The translations under genes were made by a program, and so were the position numbers. Positions 49,143-59,332 of a stretch of 64,000 nt of DNA are shown here, one piece after another (position 1 is the stretch's first letter; each line of letters begins with the position of its first letter). The DNA comes from Mycobacteroides immunogenum (lineage in GTDB: Bacteria > Actinomycetota > Actinomycetes > Mycobacteriales > Mycobacteriaceae), in assembly GCF_001605725.1 (NCBI RefSeq), contig NZ_CP011530.1, positions 3,348,001 to 3,412,000 of the forward strand, in the 5' to 3' direction. The notes under the pieces were generated by a model. It made no database searches and was not told the DNA's origin. It worked only from the letters and a program-made list of their open reading frames with translations.

Positions 49143-50138
49143 TTACTCGGCAGGGTCTGCGTCACTCCTGATGTCGATGCGCCATCCGGTCAGTCGGGCG
49201 GCAAGCCGGGCGTTCTGCCCTTCCTTGCCGATCGCCAACGACAGCTGGAAATCGGGGACAACCACGCGCGCGGCCTTACCTGCCTCGTCGATGACCGAGA
49301 CAGATACCACCTTGGCGGGCGACAGCGCGTTCGCGACGAATCGGGCCGGGTCCGGGTCGTAATCGATGATGTCGATCTTCTCGCCGGACAGCTCGCTCAT
49401 CACGTTGCGCACACGCTGGCCCATCGGGCCGATGCAGGCACCCTTGGCGTTGAGCCCGGAAACCTTCGACGCCACCGCGATCTTGGACCGATGTCCCGCC
49501 TCACGAGCCACCGCGACGATCTCCACCGAGCCGTCACTGATCTCCGGCACCTCCAGTGAGAACAGCTTGCGCACCAGATTCGGGTGGGTACGCGAGAGCG
49601 TGATCAACGGCTCGCGGGCACCCCGCGACACGCCAACGACGTAGCAGCGCAGCCGGTCTCCGTGGCGGTAGTCCTCCCCCGGCACCTGCTCGGCCGATGG
49701 GATGACTCCTTCTGAGCCCTTCGTCTCGCTGCCCATGCGGACCACGACGAGTCCACGTGCGTTGGCACGGGCGTCACGCTGGATCACGCCACCGACGATC
49801 TCGCCCTCACGCGTGGAGAACTCACCAAACTTGTGCTCGTTCTCCGCGTCGCGTACTCCCTGCTGGAACACCTGGCGCGCGGTAGTGGCCGCGATACGGC
49901 CGAATCCCTCAGGAGTGGCGTCCCATTCGGTGATGAGGTTGCCGTCCTGGTCGGTCTCACGTGCCATCACGCGGACCACGCCTGTCTTACGGTCGATTTC
50001 GATACGCGCGTTGGGCTCATGCCCGTCGGTATGGCGGTAGGCGGTCAGCAGTGCCGACTTGATGATGTCAATTGCCTCGTCGACCGTGATGCCTTTATCG
50101 GCAGCCATCAGGTTTACCGCTGCGGGATCGATATTCAT
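49143..50138 (-). CDS. nusA: Transcription termination/antitermination factor NusA
   Basis: 331 residues. N-terminal RNA-polymerase-binding domain ([20 protein letters not shown]), S1 domain, and two KH domains ([38 protein letters not shown]). Controls pausing and rRNA antitermination. ATG overlaps the rimP stop by ATGA. The usual downstream neighbours ylxR and infB are displaced by the nsrR-hmp unit. Confidence 0.96.
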   Translation of the reverse strand: MNIDPAAVNLMAADKGITVDEAIDIIKSALLTAYRHTDGHEPNARIEIDRKTGVVRVMARETDQDGNLITEWDATPEGFGRIAATTARQVFQQGVRDAENEHKFGEFSTREGEIVGGVIQRDARANARGLVVVRMGSETKGSEGVIPSAEQVPGEDYRHGDRLRCYVVGVSRGAREPLITLSRTHPNLVRKLFSLEVPEISDGSVEIVAVAREAGHRSKIAVASKVSGLNAKGACIGPMGQRVRNVMSELSGEKIDIIDYDPDPARFVANALSPAKVVSVSVIDEAGKAARVVVPDFQLSLAIGKEGQNARLAARLTGWRIDIRSDADPAE

Positions 50139-50701
50139 GCGCCACCTCCATTTTCGGCTGCCCCAGCCAGATTGAGTTCCTGCGGGTTGGGCGTGGTGAA
50201 CTCCACCTGCACGACTGCGCTCTCGATATCGGAGAACGCGAGATCGCGCACTGTCCAGCCGGTTCCCTTGACGGGTTTGCGCAGGACCACCTGCACCCCG
50301 TCGTCGTTTGTGATGCCGATGCGCCCGAGCAGATCCTCGCCATCGGTCAGCCGAATCTGGGCCAGTCTCAAGTGTGCCCGCCGGAAATGTGTCGATGTGG
50401 TCAGCGGCCTGTCGACACCCGGTGTGGTGATCTCAAGGTCATAGGCCGACCAACCGGTGTCTGCCTCGTCCAACAGCGCCGACGCGGTCCTGCTCAACGC
50501 GGCGACCGCATCCAGGTCCACCGGCGCATCCGAGTCGACAACCACGGTGATCCGCGACGGCTTGCCGTCCCCGGCACCGTGGACCACCACACTCTCGATG
50601 TCCACGCCGGAACGGGAAAACTCGGGAGCAAGCAGCTCACTCACCTCGTCGTCAGATGGCAGCTCCACCAACGAGTCACTCGGGTCAAGAGGATCCGGCA
50701 T
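50135..50701 (-). CDS. rimP: Ribosome maturation factor RimP
   Basis: 188 residues. Family segments [33 protein letters not shown] and [10 protein letters not shown]. Helps assemble the 30S subunit. First gene of the rimP-nusA pair, with GAGGAG upstream of ATG 50701, and a 139-base divergent region before the Tat-lipoprotein gene. Confidence 0.93.
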   Translation of the reverse strand: MPDPLDPSDSLVELPSDDEVSELLAPEFSRSGVDIESVVVHGAGDGKPSRITVVVDSDAPVDLDAVAALSRTASALLDEADTGWSAYDLEITTPGVDRPLTTSTHFRRAHLRLAQIRLTDGEDLLGRIGITNDDGVQVVLRKPVKGTGWTVRDLAFSDIESAVVQVEFTTPNPQELNLAGAAENGGGA

Positions 50702-50840
50702 GACGTTTGTGGCTCCTCATCTTGAGTTGTCGGGCGTACGGCTTGCACACACTAGTCGGACTCTCGTCGTGACCAGCACTCCACCTTACGCCCGGCGAGG
50801 GCTGTCATGCGGCAACCGCGCGCACTGGCAGGATGGGCGG

Positions 50841-51314
50841 ATGCCCAGAAGCCTGTCGCGCCGCGATCTGTTGATCGGCGGTGCCGCCCTCGGGGTCGCC
50901 GTCGTGGCTGTCGCGTGCCAGCAGACACCTGACGTCAAACCCGAGGTGGACGCGCTGCAGGCGCAGATCGACCTGGCGGTCCGGGACGCGGCCACCGCGA
51001 CCGCGACTGCCGGCGCCAACGCCGAGTTGGCGCCCACCCTGAGCGCGATCGCCGGCATCCGGACCTCCCACGCCGCGGCGCTGACCCAGGAGCTGGGTCG
51101 CATCCCGGGCGCTGAGGCGACAACCCGGTCCACCTCCAGCGCCACCACCACCGCATCGGCCGCGCCGCCACCGGTCGACAAGCTCAAGACCCAGCTGAAA
51201 GACTCCGCACGCGCGGCGATGGATCTGGCAACCACACAAAGTGGGTACCGTGCCGGCCTGCTGGCCTCCATCAGTGCCGCATGCGCCTCCGCGGCCGAGG
51301 TGGATTTGCCATGA
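50841..51314 (+). CDS. Probable Tat-exported lipoprotein, Ala/Thr-rich
   Basis: 157 residues. The N-terminus LSRRDLLIGGAALGVAVVAVAC combines a twin-arginine motif with a lipobox (VAC). The mature part is a helical, Ala/Thr-rich segment with a low-complexity TTRSTSSATTTASAAPPP linker. No enzyme motif. The next gene overlaps its stop by ATGA. Same place as Rv2843, between rimP and proS. Confidence 0.75.
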   Translation: MPRSLSRRDLLIGGAALGVAVVAVACQQTPDVKPEVDALQAQIDLAVRDAATATATAGANAELAPTLSAIAGIRTSHAAALTQELGRIPGAEATTRSTSSATTTASAAPPPVDKLKTQLKDSARAAMDLATTQSGYRAGLLASISAACASAAEVDLP

Positions 51315-51775
51315 CGACGACCGAGCCCACCCCACAGCCGGCCGCCTCTGCCGCGGACTCCGCGCTGGCCAACGCTCTGGCCAATGAGCACGCGGCCATC
51401 TACGCCTACGGCGTGGTGTCGGCGCATTCGATCCCGGACAACAACTGGCTGGTGACCGAATGCCTCATCGAACACCGGCAGTGCCGCGAGGAGTGCATCG
51501 CCAAGCTGCGCAGCCGCTCGGTCACCGCACCGGTGGCCGCCGCCGGTTATCAGGCGCCGTTCCCGGTCACCAGCCCTGCCGATGCCACCAAGCTGGCGTT
51601 GCGGGTCGAGGCCGACAGCGCGGCATGCTGGCGGGCAGTCGCCGAACAGGCGGACAGCGGTGACGATCGTGGATTCGCGGTGCGGATGCTCACCGAGAGC
51701 GCCATCCGTGCGGCGCGCTGGCGGGTCGCCGGCGACATCACACCGGCGAGCGTCGCGTTCCCCGGCGGAACCTAA
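51311..51775 (+). CDS. DUF4439 ferritin-like protein
   Basis: 154 residues. Helical bundle with carboxylate/His pattern NEHAAIYAYGVVSAHS and ECLIEHRQCREECIAKL, as in DUF4439 ferritin-like proteins. Metal ligands were not proven. Translationally coupled to the preceding lipoprotein gene, so the two may work at the same site. Rv2844 equivalent by position. A strong hairpin (51789-51841) follows. Confidence 0.78.
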   Translation: MTTTEPTPQPAASAADSALANALANEHAAIYAYGVVSAHSIPDNNWLVTECLIEHRQCREECIAKLRSRSVTAPVAAAGYQAPFPVTSPADATKLALRVEADSAACWRAVAEQADSGDDRGFAVRMLTESAIRAARWRVAGDITPASVAFPGGT

Positions 51776-51788
51776 TCCTTTCGCCGCG

Positions 51789-51841
51789 ACACGCCGTGTT
51801 CTGCGCGCGCTACTCGCAAAACAGAACAAAACACGGCGTGT
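51789..51841. terminator. Bidirectional hairpin between convergent genes
   Basis: ACACGCCGTGTT (51789-51800) and AACACGGCGTGT (51830-51841) are a perfect 12-bp inverted repeat with a 29-base loop containing further TTCTG/CAGAA complementarity. It lies between the converging DUF4439 and SRPBCC genes and is a good candidate for a shared terminator or repeated palindrome. Confidence 0.6.
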
Positions 51842-51856
51842 GGGCGGGAACGTCGG

Positions 51857-52339
51857 TCAGGCGAAGTGCTTCTGGGTGTCGGTGATCAGGCCGGACAGTC
51901 CACGACGGATCACCGGCTTGAGGTGGCGAGTGAATCCGAGCGTGGGCTCGATGAAGAAGCTCCAGGTGAACAGCGAGCCCGTCGCGGTGCCGACCACCTC
52001 GTACAGCTCACCGAAGCGCTTCGTTCCCGGGAAGGTGGCCGTCTCGACGGTGAACGCGTTGCGATACCGCTCCGGGCTCTCCTCCCACACGATGAACCGC
52101 TCGTTGACGGCCGCACCGGGCAGGGCCAGCTTGGCGGTACGGGTGGAGCCCACTCCACGCGGCTCGGGTGACGTCCAGCCGATCTTGTTGATGGCCTTGC
52201 ACCAGTGCAGCGGGCTCTCGCCATTGAGCTCGGCCCACACGGTCGCCGCGTCCTTGGGTAGCGGCGTCGAGAACGTGTATACGAAATCGCTTGTGTTGAA
52301 ATCGCTTTCCACCAGCGGTTGGAGCTTGAAGGACGGCAT
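51857..52339 (-). CDS. SRPBCC (START-like) ligand-binding protein
   Basis: 160 residues. The helix-grip fold is suggested by FVYTFSTPLPKDAATVWAEL, then WEESPERYRNAF and GSLFTWSFFIEPTLGF. Likely binds or transports a hydrophobic ligand. ATG 52339 is seven bases after TAGGGT (52347-52352, minus strand), whose TAG is the proS stop, so either a leaderless promoter or read-through from proS is possible. Confidence 0.75.
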   Translation of the reverse strand: MPSFKLQPLVESDFNTSDFVYTFSTPLPKDAATVWAELNGESPLHWCKAINKIGWTSPEPRGVGSTRTAKLALPGAAVNERFIVWEESPERYRNAFTVETATFPGTKRFGELYEVVGTATGSLFTWSFFIEPTLGFTRHLKPVIRRGLSGLITDTQKHFA

Positions 52340-52344
52340 GAGCA

Positions 52345-54087
52345 CTACCCTATCGCTTGTGTGACGGACGCCACTGCGTCGGTCACCGCAATGGGTTGCG
52401 TCTCCCCGGTGAACCGGTTGCGCAGTTCGATGGTTCCGTCGGCCCAGCCGCGGCCGATGACCACGATCCACGGCACCCCGAGCAACTCGGCGTCCTTGAA
52501 CTTCACGCCCGGCGAGGCGGTCCGATCGTCAAGCAGCACCTCATGCCCCAGCCGGTCCAGATCCGCGGCCAGTTCTTCCGCGCCCGCGCGCGCGGCCTCG
52601 TCCTTGTTGGCGATGACCACATGCACATCGAACGGCGATATCGCGGACGGCCACCGCAGCCCGAGTTCGTCATGCTGCTGTTCGGCGACCACGGCCACCA
52701 GCCGTGAGACACCGACGCCGTAGGAGCCCTGGGTCAGCCGCACCGGCTTTCCGTTCTCGCCGAGCACATCGACGGTGAACGCATCCGTGTACTTGCGGCC
52801 CAACTGGAAGATGTGCCCGATCTCGATACCGCGAGCCGATACCAGCTGCCCGGCGCCGTCGGGCGAGGGATCGCCGTCACGTACCTCGGCGGCCTCGATG
52901 GTGCCGTCCGGGGTGAAGTCACGACCCACGACGAGGTCGACCACATGCTTCCCGGGCTCGTCGGCTCCCGTGATCCAGCCGGTGCCCTCCACCACACGCG
53001 GGTCCACGAGATAGCGAACACCGTTGGCGATCAAGGCCTTCGGACCGATGTAACCACGCACCAAAAACGGGTGTTTTGCGAAATCCGCGTCGCCCAGCAG
53101 CTCGTACTCGGCGGGCTCGAGCGCGGCTCCGAGGCGCTTGTCATCGACCTCACGATCGCCCGGCACCCCGACGGCCAGCAGCTCCCAATCGCCGCCCGGC
53201 TGACGCACTTTGAGCAGGATGTTCTTGAGGGTGTCCGCGGCGGTCACGGTTCGATCGAGACCGGCCGTGTTGGCCCATTCCACCAGGGTCGCGATGGTCG
53301 GGGTGTCTCCCGTCTCATGCACCGTGGCTTCGGGCAGCCCCTCGATGGGCCGCGCCGGCGGCGCCGGGGTGATCACGGCCTCCACATTGGCGGCGTAGCC
53401 CGATTCCACACAGCGCACGAAAGTGTCTTCACCGGTGGGGCTTTCGGCGAGGAATTCCTCCGACGCGCTACCGCCCATGGCGCCCGAGGTGGCTGCGACA
53501 ATCACGTAGTCCAGGCCCAGCCGACCAAAGATCCGTTGGTATGCCTCACGATGCGCGTGATAGGCCGTCTTGAGCCCGTCGTCGGAGGTGTCGAAGGAGT
53601 AGGAGTCCTTCATCACGAATTCCCGGCCGCGCAGGATGCCCGCCCGGGGACGCGCCTCGTCCCGGTACTTGGTCTGCACCTGGTAAAGGATGACGGGGAA
53701 ATCCTTGTAGGAGCTGTACTCCCCCTTCACGGTGAGCGCGAACAGCTCCTCGTGCGTGGGGCCCAGCATCATGTCGTTATCGCGCCGGTCCTTGAGCCGG
53801 AACAACGAGTCGCCGTACTCGGTCCATCGGTTGGTGGTCTCGTACGGTGCGCGTGGCAACAGCGCGGGCAGCAGGATCTCTTGGCCACCAATGGCGTTCA
53901 TCTCTTCGCGGACGATGTTCTCGATCTTGCGCAACACCCGCAGACCGAGCGGCAGCCAGCTGTACACGCCCGGAGCGATGGGACGCACATACCCCGCCCG
54001 GATCAATAGCTTGTGGCTGGGGACCTCGGCGTCGGCCGGGTCATCGCGCAGCGTGCGTACGAAAAGCTCGGAGAGCCGGGTGATCAT
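52345..54087 (-). CDS. proS: Prolyl-tRNA synthetase, bacterial type
   Basis: 580 residues. Class II synthetase of the ProS type with an inserted editing domain (about 225-400). Landmarks: [38 protein letters not shown] (motif 2) and [12 protein letters not shown] (motif 3). ATG at 54087 is chosen because the upstream frame shadows the opposing gene. Next to efpA/cysG as in Rv2845c-Rv2847c. Confidence 0.96.
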   Translation of the reverse strand: MITRLSELFVRTLRDDPADAEVPSHKLLIRAGYVRPIAPGVYSWLPLGLRVLRKIENIVREEMNAIGGQEILLPALLPRAPYETTNRWTEYGDSLFRLKDRRDNDMMLGPTHEELFALTVKGEYSSYKDFPVILYQVQTKYRDEARPRAGILRGREFVMKDSYSFDTSDDGLKTAYHAHREAYQRIFGRLGLDYVIVAATSGAMGGSASEEFLAESPTGEDTFVRCVESGYAANVEAVITPAPPARPIEGLPEATVHETGDTPTIATLVEWANTAGLDRTVTAADTLKNILLKVRQPGGDWELLAVGVPGDREVDDKRLGAALEPAEYELLGDADFAKHPFLVRGYIGPKALIANGVRYLVDPRVVEGTGWITGADEPGKHVVDLVVGRDFTPDGTIEAAEVRDGDPSPDGAGQLVSARGIEIGHIFQLGRKYTDAFTVDVLGENGKPVRLTQGSYGVGVSRLVAVVAEQQHDELGLRWPSAISPFDVHVVIANKDEAARAGAEELAADLDRLGHEVLLDDRTASPGVKFKDAELLGVPWIVVIGRGWADGTIELRNRFTGETQPIAVTDAVASVTQAIG

Positions 54088-54175
54088 TTTCGATGAGCCT
54101 CTCGGGCGAAGACCGTCAGTTACGGTTGCACAGCATATCGGCGTGCGGTCGAGGCCTCGGGTTAGCATCACACGC

Positions 54176-54535
54176 ATGCGTGCGTGGGCAGTCATTCCGG
54201 CGGTGGCGGTACTTGGTCTGGGATTAGCGGCACCGGCCGACGCGGCCCCAGCCACCGTCAAATACTCGTTGTCGGCCATCGGAATCGGCAATGCCGACTT
54301 CACCGTCCAGTATCAGGACGGCGGTCAGCTGCGCGAGGAATCCGGGCACACCTTCGCGGGGTATTACTGGGAACGCACCGCGAAGCTCGACGGCACCCCA
54401 CCCGTTCTCCGGGTCACCGCGGCCGGCGCGCCCAGCGTCTTCCGGATGTCCTGCCATATCACCGTGAACGACGGCATCCCCGTGACCAACGGGCTGTTGT
54501 TCCGCGCCGGGGATTACACGCCGCAGGACTGCTAG
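54176..54535 (+). CDS. Small secreted protein, MmpS-like fold possible
   Basis: 119 residues. Signal peptide [20 protein letters not shown] ending ADA. The mature part has [19 protein letters not shown] and ends with a terminal cysteine, a layout reminiscent of the periplasmic part of MmpS proteins (beta-sandwich, C-terminal Cys pairing with an inner Cys, here MSCHITV). ATG 54176 is seven bases after TAGCAT (54163-54168), so probably leaderless. The stop codon shares CTAG (54532-54535) with efpA. Confidence 0.6.
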   Translation: MRAWAVIPAVAVLGLGLAAPADAAPATVKYSLSAIGIGNADFTVQYQDGGQLREESGHTFAGYYWERTAKLDGTPPVLRVTAAGAPSVFRMSCHITVNDGIPVTNGLLFRAGDYTPQDC

Positions 54536-56064
54536 GCCTGTTCGAGTTCTTCCTCGTCGAGGCCCTGATCGTGGGCGGCCTGGGCCTTCTGTGCGTGGGC
54601 GACGTCGGCTGCGCTGTAGGTGATGAACAGCGCAGCCACTCCCACCAGCACGGCCGTTCCGGCGATCCACAGCATGCCGTAGGTGTAGCCGTGGTCGAGC
54701 GCGTGCAGCTGGGCCTGGTTCATGTTCTGCACTGGCCCCTTGGCACCGCCCAGGTACAGCGTTCGTGAGGTGATGATCGCCTGGATGATCACCAGAACGA
54801 TTGGCCCACCCAGGTTTTGCAGCATGAGAGAAATAGCGGACAGCGGCCCGATGCGATCGGAGTCCACTCCGGTGATGGCGGACAGGATCACCGGCACCAC
54901 GATGGTGCCGATGCCGACACCGCCGACGAAGATGGCCGTCGAGAAGTCTGGGAAGTACGCGATGGTCCGGTCGATCGTCGAGCCGTACAGCATCGCACCG
55001 AATACGACCACGCCACCGCACAGGATCAGCACCCGCGGCGCCAACCGCGTGACGAGTTGGGACGAAACGGCCAGACCGATTCCCATGCCGACGACGAACG
55101 GAATGGCTGAGATTCCGGTGCGCAGCGGGCTGTACTTCATAAGATCCTGCATGTACAGGCCGATGGTGATGGTGAGGGTGAAGAGCACTCCACCGGCCAT
55201 GAAGATCGCCGCGAACGTAGCAACCCGGTTGCGATCGGTGAACAGACTGAACGGCAGCACCGGGTTCTCGGCGGTGCGCTCGACAAAAAGGAATGCGATC
55301 AGCAGCGCGGCGGCCGCGATCAGCGACACGATCGTGTACGGAGAGTCCCAGCCACGGTCGGGTCCCTGGGTGAATCCGAACACCGCCGCCGTACAACCCA
55401 GCGTGGCAAGCACGGAACCCGCCACATCCAGCTTCATCGGCTCGCGTTCGGTCTCGGTCAGCGACCGCACCGCGAGGTAGATCATCAGGGCACCGGCCGG
55501 CACGTTGATGAGGAAGGCCAGGCGCCAGGACACCTCGGCCAGCGCACCACCGACGATCAGTCCGGCGATGGAGCCCACCCCCGTCATGGCGCCGAACACT
55601 CCGACCGCGGCGGTGCGCAGCGGCCCCTTGGGGAAGGTGGTCGCGATCAGTGCCAGCGCGGTGGGCGACGCGACCGCCGCACCCACACCCTGGATGAGAC
55701 GGAAAATGGCCAGACCGATGTCTTCCTGCGCGAGGCCCACGCCGATGGAGGCGAGCGTGAACAACGCGATACCGCCGATGAAGACCCGTTTACGGCCAAA
55801 GGTGTCGCCGAGACGTCCGCCGAGCAGCATCAGCCCGCCGAAGGACAGCATGTAGGCGGTGATGACCCAGCTTCGGGTGGCGTCGTTGAGGTGCAACTCG
55901 GCCTGAATCTTGGGCAGCGTGACCACCGCGATGGTGCCGTCCATGGTGGCCAGGAACTGCATACCGGCGATCGCGATGACGGCATACAGGTAGTGCCGGG
56001 AGGGCAGAAATTCGCGCGCCTTTTGAGTGAGCTGCTCGACGCTGAGGCCAGACATGGAGGACAC
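54532..56064 (-). CDS. efpA: MFS multidrug efflux transporter EfpA
   Basis: 510 residues, fourteen predicted transmembrane helices (QacA/EmrB-type drug:H+ antiporter). Motif A-like GGRLGDTFGRKRVFI and motif C-like region around GVGSIAGLIVGG are visible. EfpA of M. tuberculosis (Rv2846c) is induced by several antibiotics. GTG 56064 with GAGG eight bases upstream; an in-frame ATG three codons later is an alternative. The C-terminal tail is short and acidic ([10 protein letters not shown]). Confidence 0.94.
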   Translation of the reverse strand: MSSMSGLSVEQLTQKAREFLPSRHYLYAVIAIAGMQFLATMDGTIAVVTLPKIQAELHLNDATRSWVITAYMLSFGGLMLLGGRLGDTFGRKRVFIGGIALFTLASIGVGLAQEDIGLAIFRLIQGVGAAVASPTALALIATTFPKGPLRTAAVGVFGAMTGVGSIAGLIVGGALAEVSWRLAFLINVPAGALMIYLAVRSLTETEREPMKLDVAGSVLATLGCTAAVFGFTQGPDRGWDSPYTIVSLIAAAALLIAFLFVERTAENPVLPFSLFTDRNRVATFAAIFMAGGVLFTLTITIGLYMQDLMKYSPLRTGISAIPFVVGMGIGLAVSSQLVTRLAPRVLILCGGVVVFGAMLYGSTIDRTIAYFPDFSTAIFVGGVGIGTIVVPVILSAITGVDSDRIGPLSAISLMLQNLGGPIVLVIIQAIITSRTLYLGGAKGPVQNMNQAQLHALDHGYTYGMLWIAGTAVLVGVAALFITYSAADVAHAQKAQAAHDQGLDEEELEQA

Positions 56065-56094
56065 CTTACCGTCCTCTTAACGTCGCTTTAGAGC

Positions 56095-57297
56095 TCAAAA
56101 GGCGCCGTAAGCGGCGACAGGACCGATGACGATGATTGCCGGCGGTCTGATGCCCTGCGAGCGAATGCGTTCTGGCGCCGTGGAGAGATCCGCGCGCAGC
56201 ACGCGTTGCTCGTCGGTGGTGCCGTGTTGAACCACCAACACCGGAGTATCCGCAGGTCGGCCACCTTCTATGAGCACCTTTGCGAATTGCTCGATGCGCT
56301 CGACTGCCATCAGCAGCACGATGGTGCCCTTCAGGGCAGCAAGCGCATCCCAATTGACTAACGATTCCGGATGTCCGGGTGCGACGTGTCCGCTGACGAC
56401 CACGAACTCGTGGTTCACCGCGCGATGCGTGACGGGCACGCCGGCGGCCGCCGGCACCGAGATCGCGCTGGTCACACCGGGTACGACGGTCACCTGGACG
56501 CCGGCTTCGGCACATGCCAGCACCTCTTCGTAGCCGCGCGCGAAGACGAACGGGTCGCCGCCTTTGAGCCGCACCACGAACTTGCCCTCCTGAGCCCGTT
56601 CGATGAGCACCCGGTTGATCTCTTGCTGCGCCATCGCGCGCCCGTAGGGGATCTTCGCCGCGTCGATGACCTCGACATGCGGTCCCAGATCGGCAAGCAG
56701 CTCGGCGGGTGCCAGCCGGTCGGCGACCACCACATCGGCCTGCGCGAGGAGCCTGCGCCCGCGCACAGTAATGAGATCAGGATCACCAGGGCCGCCGCCG
56801 ACAAGCGCCACGCCTTGCGGTTTGACGCGATCCTCGCCTCTGTCATCGATGAGACCCCGCTGTAGCGCCTCATGGATGGCCGAACGCAGCGCTGCCGATC
56901 GTTTGTGCTGACCACCGGTCAAAACACCCACCGCGATGCCGTCGTGATTGAACGAGGCAGGCGTGACAGCCGTGCCTTCCCGGGCGGAGTCGGCCCGAAC
57001 GCAGAAGATGTGGCGGCGTTCGGCTTCGTCCACGACGGCCGCGTTCACCGCCGGGTCGTCGGTGCAGGCGATGGCGTACCAGGCACCGTCGAGGTCCCCA
57101 TCCTGATAGGGGCGCAAGCTCAGGGTGATCGAGGCCATGCCCTCGACGGCAGGGGTCGCGCTGGGCGCGATCACGTGGACATCGGCTCCGCTGGCGATCA
57201 GCAGCCCCAGGCGCCGCTGCGCGACAGAACCGGCGCCGACGACCACGACCTTGCGTCCGGTGAGGCGGAGGCCGACGAGGTAGGCGTCATGAGTCAC
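56095..57297 (-). CDS. cysG: Siroheme synthase: precorrin-2 dehydrogenase/ferrochelatase plus uroporphyrinogen-III methyltransferase
   Basis: 400 residues. N-terminal NAD-binding domain (VVVGAGSVAQRRLGLLIASG) and, from about residue 160, the methyltransferase (ALVGGGPGDPDLITVRG; RLKGGDPFVFARG; PGVTSAISVPAAAGVPVTHR). Makes siroheme, the cofactor of sulfite and nitrite reductase, and feeds precorrin-2 to cobalamin synthesis. GTG 57297 is six bases after TAAACT (57304-57309, minus strand), probably leaderless. Shorter than E. coli CysG (457). Confidence 0.92.
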   Translation of the reverse strand: MTHDAYLVGLRLTGRKVVVVGAGSVAQRRLGLLIASGADVHVIAPSATPAVEGMASITLSLRPYQDGDLDGAWYAIACTDDPAVNAAVVDEAERRHIFCVRADSAREGTAVTPASFNHDGIAVGVLTGGQHKRSAALRSAIHEALQRGLIDDRGEDRVKPQGVALVGGGPGDPDLITVRGRRLLAQADVVVADRLAPAELLADLGPHVEVIDAAKIPYGRAMAQQEINRVLIERAQEGKFVVRLKGGDPFVFARGYEEVLACAEAGVQVTVVPGVTSAISVPAAAGVPVTHRAVNHEFVVVSGHVAPGHPESLVNWDALAALKGTIVLLMAVERIEQFAKVLIEGGRPADTPVLVVQHGTTDEQRVLRADLSTAPERIRSQGIRPPAIIVIGPVAAYGAF

Positions 57298-57358
57298 CGC
57301 GCGAGTTTACGTGGACGCCGATCGCGAGGCCGGGTTAGCCGTGCTCTAATCGGTCCCA

Positions 57359-59332
57359 GTGCAATCCCATCGCATGCAACCAGCGGAGTTGGCCCAGGCC
57401 GCGATGACTGCTGCCCTCATGGGCGCCATCGCCGTCGTCTCCATCGTGTTACCGGGCGCGGTGGTCTTCGCATGGCTCGGTGCGGTACCGATGGGGGTGC
57501 TCTGTTACCGGCACCGCATCCGCGTCGCTTTGGCCGCATGCGTTGCCGCCGGCCTCATCAGTTTTCTCATCGCCGGATTCGGCGGCCTGGTGTCAGCGTT
57601 GACATGCGCCTACATGGGCGCGATTTCCGGCCAGGTGCGCCGCCGGAATCGCGGCGCGGCAACGATGTTCGTGGTCGCCGCGTTGTGGGGCGTGTTGGTC
57701 TCCATTTTCTGCGTGGGTGTTTTCGCGGCCCTGCGGAATCTGCGCGAGGTGGTGCTCGGTGCCGTGGCCGCCAACGTGGGCGGTTTCGCGGCGCTGCTGC
57801 GGGAAGTGCCGGTTCTTGGCGGCGCGGCGGCGGGGCTCGACCACGCCGTCGCGGGCTGGCTTGTGCACTGGCCGTGGTTCTTCGGAGTCTCGGTGTGGCT
57901 CATCGTCATCTTCGGGACATCGTTCGGATGGCGGGTTTTGACGCCCGTGCTGCGCAGGCTCGAGCAGGTGACCGACCTGGCATCGGTGGGCACACTGCCC
58001 GCTCCGCACGAGAACATTCCGCCCGGGCCGCTGCCGACCGTTCTCACCGATGTCGGCTATCGATATGCCGGCGCGAGCCGGGATGCGCTGAAGCCAGTGA
58101 CGATGCGGGTCGATATCGGTGAACACATCGCGGTGACCGGCGCCAACGGCACTGGCAAGTCCACCCTCATGCGCATCTTGGCGGGGGTGCCTCCCACGGC
58201 GGGAACCATCGAACGTCCGGCGGGGGTTGGCCTGGGCCAGGTGGGTGGGACTGCCCTGGTCTTACAGCACCCCGAGAGTCAGGTGCTCGGGCTGCGTGTG
58301 GGTGACGACATCGTGTGGGGACTGCCACCTGACCGCACTATCGATATCGAAAGTCTGCTCACCGAGGTGGGATTGGGCGGTATGGCCGACCGGGATACCG
58401 CAGGACTCTCCGGCGGGGAGCTGCAGCGGCTCGCGGTCGCCTCGGCACTGGCCCGGGAACCTGCCCTCCTGATCGCCGATGAGGTCACCACCATGGTGGA
58501 CCACGACGGTCGCCAGACGCTTCTCACTGTGCTGGACGGGCTCACCGCCCACCACCGTCTTGGGCTGGTACACATCACCCATTACCCGCAGGAGGCCGAC
58601 GCCGCGGATCGGGTGGTGGCCTTGGGCGGCATCGAGGTACGGGCGGGCGAGGAGCGCCCATTCCCCATTGAATCCGCCAGCGGTGAAACGATTCTCGATG
58701 TGCGGCAAGTATCGTTCGACTACGCGGCAGGCACGCCGTGGTCGCAACCGGTGCTGCGGGATGTCTCCTTGAAGGTCCGCTCCGGCGACGGAATCTTGCT
58801 GTGCGGTGGCAACGGGTCGGGCAAGTCCACCCTGGCCTGGATCATGGCGGGCCTACTGGAACCGTCGGCGGGCCAATGCCTGCTCGACGGCCGGCCCGCC
58901 GCGGAGCAGGTTGGCGCTGTCGCGTTGTGTTTCCAAGCCGCGCGGCTACAGCTGCTGCGCGGCCATGCCGGTGCGGCGGTGGCCGAACTGGCCGGGTACT
59001 CGAGCTCCGACACCGAAAGCATCGATCGCGCGCTGGCCTCGGTCAGTCTGGACCCCGCCGTTGGCGGAGTGTTGATCGATCGGCTCAGCGGCGGCCAATT
59101 ACGACGTGTCGCACTGGCCGGGCTGCTGGCGCGGTCGCCACGCCTCTTGATTCTCGACGAACCACTGGCGGGCCTGGATGTCGATGCTCAGGCCGACCTC
59201 ATCGACTTGTTGGTGCGCATTCGCAACGGCGGACAGGCCGTCATCGTGATCTCCCACGACACCGACAGCCTGTCTCCGTTATGTCCACGCACCATTCGGC
59301 TGGAGCAGGGTGAGTTGGTGAGCGCCCAATGA
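57359..59332 (+). CDS. ECF-type ABC transporter, fused membrane component plus two ATPases
   Basis: 657 residues. Residues 1-190 form about five or six transmembrane helices, probably an S-component-like domain. Two ATP-binding domains follow: Walker A GANGTGKST near 260 and GGNGSGKST near 481; signature LSGGELQRLA and LSGGQLRRVA; Walker B LLIADE and LLILDE. The downstream EcfT gene overlaps by ATGA. Same architecture as Rv2326c with Rv2325c. The transported vitamin or metal is unknown; siroheme/cobalamin genes next door are only a hint. Start could be GTG 57359 or ATG 57374. Confidence 0.87.
   Translation: MQSHRMQPAELAQAAMTAALMGAIAVVSIVLPGAVVFAWLGAVPMGVLCYRHRIRVALAACVAAGLISFLIAGFGGLVSALTCAYMGAISGQVRRRNRGAATMFVVAALWGVLVSIFCVGVFAALRNLREVVLGAVAANVGGFAALLREVPVLGGAAAGLDHAVAGWLVHWPWFFGVSVWLIVIFGTSFGWRVLTPVLRRLEQVTDLASVGTLPAPHENIPPGPLPTVLTDVGYRYAGASRDALKPVTMRVDIGEHIAVTGANGTGKSTLMRILAGVPPTAGTIERPAGVGLGQVGGTALVLQHPESQVLGLRVGDDIVWGLPPDRTIDIESLLTEVGLGGMADRDTAGLSGGELQRLAVASALAREPALLIADEVTTMVDHDGRQTLLTVLDGLTAHHRLGLVHITHYPQEADAADRVVALGGIEVRAGEERPFPIESASGETILDVRQVSFDYAAGTPWSQPVLRDVSLKVRSGDGILLCGGNGSGKSTLAWIMAGLLEPSAGQCLLDGRPAAEQVGAVALCFQAARLQLLRGHAGAAVAELAGYSSSDTESIDRALASVSLDPAVGGVLIDRLSGGQLRRVALAGLLARSPRLLILDEPLAGLDVDAQADLIDLLVRIRNGGQAVIVISHDTDSLSPLCPRTIRLEQGELVSAQ

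Noticed and set aside
49143..50701. Idea that nusA or rimP is damaged by the neighbouring insertion
   Set aside because: Both proteins have full family motifs and normal ends; only the gene order is altered.
52813..54009. A 398-codon frame antisense to proS
   Set aside because: Covers the best-conserved parts of ProS; no ribosome site or recognisable fold.
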